Source of the DNA: Porogramme epimiltina
Lineage: Eukaryota; Basidiomycota; Agaricomycetes; Polyporales; Polyporaceae
NCBI GenBank assembly: GCA_900155495.1
Contig: FTLJ01000419.1
Location: forward strand, 1-64,000
DNA length: 64,000 bases
Direction of reading: 5' to 3'
Both the position numbers and the translations under genes were made by a program. Positions 1-11,293 of the stretch are shown here, piece by piece (within the stretch, counting starts at the first letter, position 1; the number at the start of each line of letters is the position of its first letter). The notes below the pieces were generated by a model. That model had not been told where the DNA came from, ran no database searches, and saw only the letters and a list, made by a program, of their open reading frames with translations.

Positions 1-2052
1 CCCTTCCCCCTTCCCCCTCCCCCACTCTGCCACCCGCTCACGAGGGTTTCCGAGCCTTCCCCGGGGGCCCCCTCGCTGCGTTCGCACACGCGGCGCAAAC
101 TCCGCCGCACGCACGCCCGCACCCGCACCCGCGCGCGGGCGAACGCCAGGCAAGGTAGGTGTGGCCGGCCGCGCAGGATTCTCGCTCGAACCCAACTTCG
201 TGCCCCCACTTCCACCACCCCCGTGTGTTTACGTAGCGGGGCGCAGCCCGAAGGCCCCCCCCCCCCCCCCTCCCCCCCTGCCAGATCCCATCCGCCGTGC
301 CATCACTGGCCCCATCCCACCCAAACCCAATCTCGGGCCCGTCCAATCCTCCGCCCGTCCGAGCAGCCCGGACCCTGCGCGCGCGGGCGGAGCTCTCGGG
401 CCCTGCACACCTGCACCTGCATCACCACCACCACCACTACGCCGCCACCCAGCCCAGGGGTCGCCGTCGGCGACACAGCCCGCTGTCGCGCGTCCAAGCA
501 CCGAGGCTCGAGGCCAGAGAGAAAATCACAGACAGAGCAAAAGCCAAAGTGAACGCGAAACTTGAAGGGTCCGCGGTCCAGGCGTCCGCGCAAGCGACGG
601 CCGAGAGCGCGCGCGCGCGGGTGCCTCGACCCGCCCTTGCCGCATCGGGCGACCCTGGCGCGTTTCCGCGCCTCCCCTGGCCTGCCGCAAATCCGGGGCG
701 AGGCCACCCGGCCCGCCGTCCTGGAGACTTTCGCTTTCGCGGCGCGCGGGCTCCCGCGCGCCCACCCCCCCCTCCCTCCCGGGGCACCCGATCGCCCGCG
801 CGCGAACGCACATGTCTTATAGTCTGGGGTCGCTAGCGCGATCCGGGGGTGGAGGTGCGCCGCGGCGCACACCGCGGCGTGCGGGGCGAGCGAGCGATCA
901 CGATCAGAAAAGGCACGCCTGGAGGAGAGGGGTGGATCGCGGAAAGTCGGGAAGGAATTGAAAAAGAGGAAAAAATGCAATGCAATGCACACACACATCG
1001 AATCGATAATGCAAGACGGGAGAAATCCGAAAAATCCGTAGACAGCGCGCACGGACGGAACGCAAGGAAAACAAACAAACTCGGCGCAGAGGGGGGCGAT
1101 CGCCACAGCCATCACCTCAATCAAGCTCGGCTCCCGTCCGCTGTCCGCTGTCCGCTGTCCAACACGTCCGCCGTCCGACGCGCGACGCGCCCGCCCGTGG
1201 TGTCCCGTCCGCCCGCGCCCGTCCGACGCGAGCGGTGGCGCGCTCCAGAGCCCAGGGCGCGGGCCCGCGCCGCCCCCTCCCGCCCACCCCGCACACGGCG
1301 CTCGTGTCCCCCCGCGCCGCGCGCGCTCCCACGGCGCCGGCGGGCGGGCCTCGAGCCTCGACGTGCGCAGCCACCCCCCTCTCCTCCCTCCGAGCAGGCC
1401 CTGCCTGCCAGTGCTTGCGCGGCCCCACTCTGCCCCGCGCGTCCGTGTGCGGCCGCGTGCGTCCGTGCGTTCGCCCTTCGCCTTCGCGTCGCGGCCGCGT
1501 TCCGACGGGACGGGCGCGCTCGATCGAGCGGGGTGCTGATCCTCCTCTCAGGCCTTCATCATCGAGGCGTCCACCTGCGGCAGCGGGTCAGCACTCCAGC
1601 ACGCCCCCCGTCCGTCGCCCAGCCACCCATTCAGTCTCCGGGCCACACCCGCTCGCCGTGCCTCGCGCGCCGTGGTGGCGCCGTCTCCACCGCGCACCGC
1701 GCACGCGCACGGGCCCGCTCCCCACTCGCTCCCCCCCGATCCGCCCGCTCTCCCGCGCGCGCACGCTTCCCCCCTCCTTCCCGCGTGGGCGTCGCGTACG
1801 TACTAGACGCGTACGAGATGCGCGGACGCCCAGATCGAGAAGGGCGAGAAGGCGCGAGGAAGGGGGGAGTGCGAGGGGGGAGGGAACGCGAAGCAAGAAG
1901 CCCGAGAAGGAGGACGCCGCGGCGCGCGGGCGCGGATCTGGATCGCCCCCGAGAACGGCAGGGCGCGCCAGAGCCAGCCAGCCAACGGCGCACGCTCGCC
2001 CACCCCTTACGCACGCACGCACTTGCGCACGGGCACGGGCGACGTCTGCGAC
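1..2052. other. GC-rich stretch without a convincing gene
   Basis: This stretch is extremely rich in G and C, with short poly-C, CT-rich and alternating CG runs and a small tandem repeat of a ccgctgt unit near 1138-1160. Open frames exist on both strands, but they are all Arg/Pro/Ala-rich, overlap in several frames at once and show no family I recognise. That is what open frames look like in GC-rich non-coding DNA. It may hold the 3' flank of EXO1 and the regulatory region of a gene to the left. Confidence 0.5.
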
Positions 2053-2758
2053 TCACCTGAACTGCTCCAGCCTATTCCTTATCAATCCCGACGCCCCGGC
2101 GTCGCCTTCGCGCCCCCCTCCGCCGCTCGCCCGCGCGCGCGCACCAGCAGAAGGCGCAGGGGCCCCGGCCCGCGGCGTGCGAGCGTGCGCGTCCCCGGGG
2201 CGCGTCATCTTGACGTCTTGCGCGGGGGAGCCCACGAACGTCAGGCTCTTGCGCCGTCCCGTCGCGCGCAGATCGTCCAGCAGCGGCGACGGTAGGGCGC
2301 CCCGCCCCCGTTGCTGCTGCTGTCGTGCTTCGTGCTGTTGTTGTTGTTGTGGTGGCTGCTGCTGCAGCTGTTGTTGATGTTGCCATCGCTGCTTCTTGGA
2401 CGCTTGCGGCGCCGTGTGCGGCCGCTCCTCGGCGTAGGGCGCGGCCGCCCGCTGCCGGCCGTCCGGGGTCATTGTCGTCGTCGTCGACGACTCGCGCCGC
2501 CGGAGCGGTCCGCCGGGCGCACCCGCGGGGTCGTGGAGCACCTGCGGCGATCGGGCGCGGGCGCGAGCGAACGTAGTGTGCAAGAAATGAACGTCAGATA
2601 GGCGTGCGCAGGACGGAGGGATAGGAGCGAGGGGCAGCTCGAAACACGCAGCCAGTCAGGCAAGGTTCAAAGGCCGCCCGCCGCGCGCCCGTCCGACGGC
2701 AGCAGGGTAGGGAACATAGAAGGCAAGGCATGGCGCACGCAGCCGCAGTGCGCGAGAG

Positions 2759-2796
<38 letters not shown>

Positions 2797-5700
2797 CCCC
2801 CCNNGAGCCCCCCCCCCCCCTCAGCACTGCCGTTCGACACTGGTGGCAACGGGCTCGCCGTCCGTGCCGCCCACCGTCCCCCACCGCGACGCGCGCGCGC
2901 GCAAATTAATGAGGGGCCAATTACCGCCCGAGGAGATTCGTCGGGAATGAAGCCAGAACGCACACGCTCGCGACGACACAACTGGCGCAAACACTCACCC
3001 CCCGAATGCGGCCGGCAGGGCCGTGGCCTGCGGCCCCTGCCCCGCTGCGCGCCCACTGCTCCCACCAGCCGTGCGCGACCGCCGCGCGCCGGGCCCCCGC
3101 CCCGGCCGAGCCTGCCTCTGCTTCCTCGTCGTCCTGCAGTTCTTCCGAGCTACCCTCGTTCGCGTCGTCCATAACGGGGGTCTGTGTGGCGGTCGGCGTG
3201 GTCGCGAAAGACGACGTGTTTACGTCCTCGGGCTCCGGCCAGAAGCCGCCGCCGCCGCCGTCTTCTTCTTCGTCCTCGCTGCCGTCTTCGCCCCCGCTCG
3301 TTATCTCGTCCCAGTCGTCGAACACCTCCCGGAGGTCGGGGCCGCGATTATCGCGCGCGCGCGCGTCCCCGCCGCCGTCCGAGCCGTGGCCCGCGCCCTT
3401 CTCGTTCTCGGGGAGGGAGCGCCGCCGGCTCCCGAAGCCTGTGTTAATCACTGGGCGGAGCGGCTGCGGACGCACGGCGACAACGACGCGCCCGGGCTCC
3501 ACGGCGCGGTGGGGGTGCCCGTGCCGCGCGCGCGCGCCGATCGTGCGCCGCACGGGCGAGCTCGACAGCACCTCTGCGTCGCCGAACGGGTCCCAGTCGT
3601 CGTCGTCTGCGTCGTGGCCCTGCGCGCCTGCGCCGCGCGGCCGCACCGGGGACGACACCTCGGGGGAGTCCCAGTGGTCCAGGGACCCCGCCGGCGACGC
3701 GTACCCGTCCTCCTGCGCGACCTCGTCCGCCTCAGGGTCCGAGTCGTTGTCGTCATCGTCCACCATCTCCACGTCTGCGGCGCCCTCGACTGCCTCCACA
3801 CCCGCGCACGGCACGTTCTCCTTCTCCTTCTCCCTGCCCTTGCCCTTTTCCTGCGCGCGCGAGCCGGCGGGGATCGAGATCGGCTCGCTCTGCTGCGACA
3901 ATGAAAGGCCAGACGGGCCTGGCACGGGGCGGCGCGCGGCGCCGCTGCTGCTGCCCCCCGCACCTCCCCGGGCCCACGCCCGGTCGGCGCGCGGGTCCGA
4001 CGCAGACCGCTGGGGCGGGCCAGGCCCGAAGAACTTGGACGTCGTCGGTGCGGGGCGCGCGGGCGTCGCGGGCGCCACGGCGAGCGCCTCCTGCGCCCGC
4101 CGCTTGCGCGCGGCGGCGGCGAGCGCCGCGTCCTCGTCCATGGCGTCTGCGAGCGTGCGCTTGCCGCTCCTGTTCCCGACGAGCATCGCGGGCCGCGCGG
4201 CGGCGCCACCGGGCGTGGCATCGGCGTCCCGCCCGGCCGTGGTGCGCACGCGCACGGGCGCCGTGGTGGATGGGGTCGTGGTCCTGGCGGCTTCGCGCTG
4301 GGCCTGTGGTGCCGCGGGGGCTGTTGCGAGACACGTAATCGCGGTCAGAAGGGCTCGAACGCAAAAGCAATGCACACACGCCCACGGGCTCGGGCGTGCG
4401 GGGAGGAGAGGGGGGGGGCAGACGGAAGGCGGGACGGGGGCGCGGAGTGTGCGGACTTACAGAAGAAGGCGAGCAGGTTCGCGCTGGTGCTGGTGCTGGT
4501 GGGTTTCGCCGAAGGCTGGTCCTTAGCCTTGCCTTTTCCCTTATCCGGGCGGGCCACAAGCACGGCGCGCGCCGGGATCGCGCGCGGGACGAAGGCGGGG
4601 TTGATGTCTTCCATGGGTAGCAGGCTGATGGGGCACGCGTCACCCTCCGCCACCTTCTTCGCCAGAGATGGCTCGATATACCTAAACGGGCACGGTCCGC
4701 ACGGAAACCCGAAACGGAGAAGGGAACGAACGTCGCGTTAGCCCAGGCTCTCCGACTGCGCGATAATACAACCACAACACAAGACCGCAACACGACACGG
4801 CCGCGCGCACGCAGAGCGGTGCGACACGCGTAGTACATGCTCGACACTCACGCTCCGATATAGGCTTCCTTGGTCGCGTCCCAGCTCTCGTCCTCAGGGA
4901 GGGCGGTCAGATGGACGAGCTGCTCCTTCGTAGGGTCATACACGCGCTGGTGGAGGAATACCTTCTCCGCCAACCGGAACGAATCGAGGTACCCGCTGGG
5001 AACCTTCTTCTTGCCCTCGAGGCGGAGCGCACTGACCATGTTCTCCACTGTCTTGTGCTTTCGGAGCAGCACCCACGCCGTCTTCAGCCCGATGCCGGGG
5101 ATGCTCGGGAGGTAATCACACCCGCTCAGGATGGCCATGGTGCGGAACTGCGCGTCGGACCATCCGAGCAGGGAGAGGCCGCCGGCCGACGTTGACGCGA
5201 CCGCGGCGAAGTCGGCGCGTGATATACACGTCACCGTAGCGGCGACGGGGTCCAACTTGAAGAGCACTTTCTTGCACCCAAACACGAGCAGGTCGGAGTC
5301 TTCAGTGATGATCCCGTCCACGAGGCCAATGCGCTCGAGATACGCCAGCTGTGCGTCCGCTTCGTACGGTGCCACGACGTACGGCACGCCCTCCGCGCGC
5401 AGAGCCTTTAATTCGATGGGCGGCGCAAACAGGACATGAGATATGACGAGATATGAGCGACGTGCACAGAATGAGCTAGGCAATCTTCCAGCACCACGGT
5501 TCTCACCTTGATGAACTGATATGCCATTTGCGGGGTCACATCGACGCATTTCACGTAGTAATCGCGGGCCTGGCTATGTTTGTTTTGTGCGGCGAGAGCA
5601 TTAGCACGGGCTAGGTTCTCCTCGCGCCGTTTCTTGCGCTCGGCTTCGGTTCCTTGCTTGGCCGGGAGCGGTCCGCCGTCGAACACGAGATAGGGCTGGA

Positions 5701-7421
5701 TTCCGTGGTGACGAAGGAGCCTCACCCTGTGCATTGCATATTCGACGTATCTGGAACAATGCAATATGGGTCAGAAATATACCTGAGAGCGGGAGCCAAA
5801 TAGCAGCTAGTAGTAGAAGGAAAGTTTCCATGGCTTTTCCCCGCGATTCACCCGCGTCGATGATGCAACGCATTACGTTTGCCCACGCCCACAATGAGCC
5901 CGCGGGGCCCCCAGAAGGCGCCGTTTGTGGCACGGAGAGAACTCTCTCAGCGCGCTTTACGTACGGATGAGGAGAGGATGACACGCCAATCTTGCATATA
6001 ACAACCTTCGACCCCTCAACAGCGACTGCCTCAAAAGTCAAGAAGGTACAGCTGCCGAGTGCCTGGCTGGTGATACGGTTCGGTGTGTGTCGCCATGATC
6101 CAATTCTGACGGCCCACCCGTAACACAGGGAACATACGTAAAGTCTAGAAGTGTTTTGGCCTGGACAAGCATGCGTTCGCGAAAGAAATTCGGAAATTTT
6201 CACGAAGAAACAGCGTAGTCTAAACCATAAGGCACCGGCCCGAACGGAAATTTTGCCTCACCGCCACAGTCACGGGCAGGTATCCGTGGATGTGGGGGCC
6301 AGGTTATAGTCTATATCGAAGACCACGGTCCGGAAGCGGCTCAACCAGGAGCATGGACGCCCGGGGCCACCCGGCGCGACTGCTACGAAGCCATAAGAGC
6401 AGCGCTTCCCAACCAAGATATGCCGCTATGACATACGGACTCTGTATCGGCGGTACCGCCAAAAACTAGAGGCAAGTAGAATTCTCGGCGCGCCGTTTAA
6501 AATGATAGGGCATTCGAGTTTCAGACATCCACGGGGCACAAAAGCCCCAGTATGACATCGTGCCTCGCTCCGAAAGAAGGGCCCACCATTCTGGAAACTG
6601 CCCTGCAAACGCCTGTTCCAAAGGCCAAGACAACCCGAGATATTCATATGTACGCCTCTGACAGCAGTGCGTGTTTTGCACAAGCAACGAGGTTGTGGAG
6701 TGGCTAGCACGGATGGAATACTAGATCCTCCGGAGATATCCAGAGCTAGTGCTCGATCCTTGCGGCGCGCATCGCAACCACGGCACGATCGTATGTATGA
6801 GCAAAAGTAAGCTCATACTTCTAGCTTCCTGACCCCTGTCTCTGGGTCGTCGCCGGCACGAAGTGGGACGCGTAATAGGGAGAACCATCTCGCACATTCC
6901 TGAGAACACGGAGGGGGCACGATCCGGCGTGTTGTCCTGGCGTAAATCGTGCAGCACCGATACCTTTAGAACACAAGAGCCACACCGCCTACGTTCCGAC
7001 CGTACACTCGATAGCTCCCGAGCAGACCTGCAGGCCCAAGCGGATCCTGTTTTCGGAGGACTGGCGAGTGTACTGGTGGAGAATAGGGCAGAAATAATCG
7101 GTTTCCGGGGGGGGACATGGAACACGCCCGCATTCAAAGATCGTAACACCATAAGCAGGTAACACAGCCAGGAGCATGGTCTTCATTCCGAGAACGCACT
7201 TGCCACGAGTGCGGAGGGAAACGGGGGAGTGATGAAGGAAGCTATTCGTTGAAAACTCACCTCGATGTTGCTCGGCCAGTGGCAATGTCCGCCGCACAAC
7301 TATAGGTACCCCTATGGAGCCACACATATCCGTCGACTGCAAGTTTCTGGCCACGAAATTCGGAGAGGTGCTTGTTGGTTTGTATATCCTTGAGGAGAGG
7401 GAGGAGCCCGGAGATGCCCAT
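2053..7421 (-). CDS. EXO1: Exonuclease 1 (EXO1), 6 exons
   Basis: This is a 5'-3' exonuclease and flap endonuclease of the XPG/FEN1 family, acting in the nucleus in mismatch repair, double-strand-break end resection and telomere processing. Exons are 7421-7261, 5750-5507, 5405-4852, 4681-4461, 4320-2999 and 2541-2053. Phases close to give 996 residues. The start is fixed by the family N-terminus MGISGLLPLLKDIQ. The metal-binding acids are all visible: D30 and H36 (LAVDGYVWLH), D78 (LVFDG), E150 and D152 (APYEAD), D171 and D173 (TEDSD) and D232 (SGCDY), the last followed by the helix-hairpin-helix IPGIG. The nuclease core ends near residue 330. The C-terminal half is low-complexity and acidic, as usual in fungal EXO1, and the last exon adds a Gln-rich tract. 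Intron 1 is 1510 bases, far above the roughly 50-170 bases of most other introns. The last exon junction (2541) is the least certain. Confidence 0.9.
2311..2395. repeat. CAG/CTG trinucleotide-rich tract (poly-Gln in EXO1)
   Basis: An imperfect run of ctg/ttg triplets on the plus strand. On the minus strand it is read in frame in the last EXO1 exon as Gln-rich protein, with runs such as HQQQLQQQ and QQQQQ. It is a likely length-polymorphic site. Confidence 0.7.
2759..2820. repeat. Poly-C homopolymer with two undetermined bases
   Basis: Nearly uninterrupted C run containing two N at 2803-2804, lying inside the last intron of EXO1. Both the length and the N bases are probably sequencing or assembly uncertainty. 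Frames that appear to cross it encode poly-Gly and are not genes. Confidence 0.9.
5751..7260 (-). other. Oversized intron 1 of EXO1
   Basis: The intron has a canonical GTGAGT donor (7260) and a CAG acceptor (5751) with a plausible branch sequence CTGAC about 20 bases upstream of the acceptor. Reading phase is preserved: AG from exon 1 plus A from exon 2 makes Arg54. No open frame inside resembles a transposase or reverse transcriptase. I could not identify terminal inverted repeats by eye. The size suggests an old insertion into a normal short intron (inference). Confidence 0.75.
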
Positions 7422-7957
7422 TATGACGCGTGTCTGAGTTTAGAGGAGTCATCCAGGTGCATGAGAGAGTAGAGAGAACGGTGAGACGGGTGGAGGTGGC
7501 GAAAGGGGCGGCGACACCGTACGTCGCGTCAAGGGCCAAAGCCGCTTGCCAAATAAAGGGCGGACAAACAAACGCGTCGCGTCCGGTCACGCTACACGTC
7601 AACAAAGCGTCACTGAGTGACTATCCGTCACACATCACCCAGTCACGATGACCACGTTGTCTGATGGGTGGCGCGACAAAACTCATCAAATGCGCTGAGC
7701 CTTAGTGGATTCAGGCAGGAAAAGCGAGCGACATCGTTCGATTGCCAAAAGTCACCACTTATTCGTATAGCATACGATAGTAACTATGTTTAGATAAGAT
7801 CCATATACTAGAAATCCACTACGAGTAACAAGAAGATCCCCTTTAAACGGTAGGTTTCACAAAATAAACATTTGGTCTCGCCGTACAACTTGTACAAGGC
7901 ACTAACTCTCGTTGGTGTCATGCTACAAGTGGGTGAGGAGACTGTATAGACCCTCAA
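7422..7957. other. Intergenic: EXO1 upstream region and array copy 1 downstream region
   Basis: It lies between the EXO1 start and the 3' end of array copy 1. It must hold the EXO1 promoter. I see no clear TATA box and no supported gene. Confidence 0.5.
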
Positions 7958-9264
7958 CTATGCAGCAGGAGGATAAGTGGTCGGATCCTCGGGGTCCTGT
8001 GTGTGAAGAACGTGAATATTTGACTTGTGTGTGACATCAAACGAAGGTGTTCGTGAACCCACGTAAATCCTCATAGGTTCGACTTTCAACGTATGTTGCG
8101 GCAAAGAGGTGGCGATGGCGCCTTCTGAACGACGACGACGGAAGTAATAACCCCCCGCAAGCATCCCAGTGATTAGTATGATTCCCGCGATGACTCCTGT
8201 TGCTATAGTGCCAAGTTTGAGACTGGATGGGCCCTTATGAGCAGCCACACCCCTATTTGCAGATGGGGAGGATGCTTCTGATGCGCTCGTTGAAGTCTCT
8301 GTACTTGAGAAGATGCTCAACGAGCTTGAGGCCTCTAACACAGTGCTGGGAGGAGGAGGAGAGTCGCTTGCGATTCCTTCTGTTCCAAGCCATACAAGAT
8401 ATTCACGCCTGCAATAGGAAAAATCAAACATGGGGACACACCTGCAATTGATTTGACCTTAGATATGTCGATGTAGTCAGACTAGCGGGAAGGAGAAATG
8501 GATGCCTCATTTAATGTAACGTGCACATCGCTAATAAGGATGCACTCACCGACCCATCAAACGTGTAAGCCCAGTCAGGTATCTGTGTCCCGTCGGGTGT
8601 CACTCTGGGATACCTGAAATATGCCAAATGAACTAAGGATATATGCACAACCAGGTCTAGTGTAGGGCACGACACACCGTTGTATAGTGAGATTTGCCAC
8701 CGTACACTCTGAGATAAAGTTTGTCCATCTAGGCGAGGTATGAGGTGTGTGTGTAAGGCGGCCACTCGAAGCGACAAAATGCATACGTCTGGATTGCGTT
8801 AGGGTTAACTGCCATCTGACAATATCCGCAAGCCGCCATAGTTGAGTAGAACACAGTGTTGCAGTAACATGTATTAGAATGGTTGTTGTGAGATCCGGTG
8901 TACGTTCCAAACTCGCGTATGGAGTACAAGACGTCTGTGATGGCCCGGCAGTACTTCATTCAGTATATATCAACCCCAAAAACAAAATAAAGCCTCACTA
9001 GGACCTTGACAGGGGGCACGCAAATACGCTGTTATCAAGCACGGGTTTTGTCCTATCCTGTTGTTCATCTGTATAGGTTGCCCCATACAGCAATGAGCAT
9101 CCCATCGTTGACACACTTTCCTAAGTCGTACTTACCCAGTCGAAATTTGAATCGCAGACGACGTCTGTACTGGTATTGACCTGAGTCTGGGCTCGAACTT
9201 CTGAAACCGGAGCGTATATCCAAAGAGCGCTAAACGCTACGAGGGCAGGAAATGGTGAGAGCAT
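7958..9264 (-). CDS. Array copy 1: Cys-rich single-pass membrane protein
   Basis: Not a named family to my knowledge; the function is unknown. Exon 1 (9264-9136) encodes a signal peptide and ends in CDSNFDW. Exon 2 starts MNNRIGQNPCLITAYL. Exon 3 carries the core CYCNTVFYSTMAACGYCQ. Exon 4 is a Trp-initial exon (WTNFISEC) and exon 5 reads YPRVTPDGTQIPDWAY. After a short exon come a Ser/Thr-rich stalk, the helix LGTIATGVIAGIILITGMLA and a basic RRRRS stop-transfer. A separate last exon encodes DPEDPTTYPPAA. Splice phases close in all joints I checked, taking the acceptor at the ACAG before AAGGAATC for the stalk exon. The predicted topology is a secreted ectodomain with a short cytoplasmic tail. 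It lacks the PE[LV] C-terminus of its relatives. Confidence 0.75.
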
Positions 9265-10662
9265 GGTAGCCGGCCAGGAGGATGGTAGGAGAGGCGGGTG
9301 CAGAGGCGGGTGTAGAGGACCCCAAGTGAGCGACTTATTATTCGAGACCGCACAATGCTGACACAGATGTCAGGCCACGGGGCGCGGATGCCCCTGGCGC
9401 CAGACATCCGTGGCGGCGGCGCGGAAAGATTCAAAGAGCAACTGAGTTACTATCTGGGGAGAGTGGCAGAGATAGCCACAGGCGACCCACAGCAAAATCA
9501 GTCCGGAGTTTGACTCCACGAGTAAGAGAATATCGAGCACAGACCTACAGAATCCGCCAGCGACATGTGCATACAAAGTTCGGCTGTGCAGCACGTGCGT
9601 TCCGGCGGCGTCCGCATCATGCTGACTGGCAGCAGCTCGCAGCCCGCAGGCTTGAACTTCAACTTCAGTTCAACGGGAACCAAGGCGGGAGTTGTCCACA
9701 CAGTCTGGACCTCTTCCCGGTATCTCTTCGGTCTAGGTACAACTAAATCTAGGAGTGTCAATTCCGACGGTCATCAATCTATCAACAGCGCCCAAGAACC
9801 CGAGCTCACTTTGTAGGAGAAATGTCCAAGTCCGTAGGCGCCGGTGTGCTCTCAATCATAATGCGTGGGAATATGCAAGAGCTTAGAGGACGGCACTGGA
9901 GTAAGGTCTTCGTTTCCGAAATGGGGCAAAGTTCCTGTATTGCTAATCAGCAAAATGACTGAACAGCAGACGAGCTATTTTCGCTCTGGGAGACCAGATG
10001 ACACGCAGTGTAAGCATAGCACGTACCTTATCTCTAAGTGCCTGCAGGAGTGGCTGTCCTGAGGTCACTGCCGAAAGCACGTTTCTCTATGGTCTCTTTT
10101 CCACAATGGGTTGACGTTCTTGTCACACGGTTTACTTTTCTGACCACCCCGGCTCCTAGGTCACAGCCGGTTTGACGATTGATTAGTTATGCTTACCTTC
10201 ATTCCCATCTATGCGTTTCACGTCAAGATTCGTCGCTTCACAGTTCTGGTAACCTTTGGCAGTTACGTATCCTCACTTGATACTGCGCTATTCATGTGGC
10301 GGAAAACCTATCTAAACGTAAGCTCTGAAACCATATGCATGTATTGATCGTCTCGACCGCCTTAGTGTAATGCCACTGTGTCTCAAGGCCACCTCTCCAT
10401 ACTATCGCTCCCGAGGCAACACAAAATTTGTGTTCGAGACTCACCTAGGACCATGCTCGAGTCCCGGACAAATCGCTTTCGTTGTTCCACTTCTACCAGA
10501 GCGATTCGTTCGGTACAGCCATGCGGAAATGCAGAAAATGCAAGAACACAACCTCCTGTGAAGCTGAGATTGACAACGCTTTTCAGCCCATTCTGATGTG
10601 CTGTAGGTACGTACAATTCTTCTATCACCGGATTATTCTGCCTGTGCCGTTTCTCGCACCAA
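9265..10662. other. Intergenic, nothing recognised
   Basis: Short open frames on both strands, none with a recognisable domain or a consistent splice model. It contains the upstream region of array copy 1. Confidence 0.5.
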
Positions 10663-10858
10663 CTAACTCCCATCGAACGTGCCCTTGCCCGTCTCCCGCA
10701 ATACCCAAGCCTCGCGGTCCAAGCTCTGACGCGCCACATCGCAGTCCACTTCGATGTCGTCGATTAACGCCTCCACGTTGGGGTAGTCCTTCATCTCCCT
10801 AATGAACCCCATGACTAGGAGCCGCATCTCGACGCCGTAGAAGTCGGCGCCGAACTTG
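10663..10858 (-). pseudogene. FMN1: 3' fragment of riboflavin kinase (FMN1-like)
   Basis: The translated fragment FGADFYGVEMRLLVMGFIRE, continuing with a stretch that includes ALIDDIEVDCDVA and SLDREAW, matches the C-terminal part of riboflavin kinase. In that family the strand before DFYG is followed by a conserved DI-x-x-D region ahead of the C-terminal helix. The enzyme makes FMN from riboflavin and ATP. The fragment seems to begin at a splice acceptor (ctacaag). Upstream on the same strand I could not find the rest: no ATP-binding N-terminal GxG region and no central beta-barrel segments. The next gene (RRM) starts less than 450 bases away. It therefore looks like a 5'-truncated duplicate. 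A very divergent upstream exon set cannot be excluded by eye. Confidence 0.6.
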
Positions 10859-11293
10859 TAGCGAGAAGGACGAGAAGGCGGACTTCGTGTTTTGCGGTCC
10901 GTGCGAAGTGATTCTCCCAGAACTCTTCCCTGAGCTGAGCTCTTCCTGACGAGTTTGTCGCATTGATGTGTCCTATGTACCTTGGCAAGCGCCACTGAGT
11001 TTCCAGTGTGCACAGACGTTCGCGCTACGTTCTAGTCTGATCATCCCCGAGGGCCGTCTGCGGGAGGGAAGTACGTATGATGACGCAAGGGACACATTGG
11101 TGGCGTGAGAAATGTCTCTCCCCAAAACCGGAGGACGGGAGTCGGACTTCGCCGGGCACTCTTCGTCTTCAACCTCTCTCCCACCTCTCCTTCCTCCCGC
11201 CAGCTGCCCCCTTCTTGCTCCTCCTTTTACCCAGTAACATATACGCTCCTTTGCCGTATCATTTTCTCCCGCATCCTTTCCAGCTCGCCTGCA

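Noticed and set aside
303..2377. Long Arg/Pro/Ala-rich open frames on both strands (up to about 400 codons)
   Set aside because: They overlap in several frames, have no family, start or splice signals, and are expected in DNA with such high GC content.
2594..3065. Gly-rich frames crossing the poly-C run
   Set aside because: They depend on a homopolymer containing N and lie inside the last EXO1 intron.
4848..5764. EXO1 as a 5'-truncated pseudogene
   Set aside because: The missing N-terminal exon was found at 7421-7261 with perfect splice sites and phase, restoring all catalytic residues.
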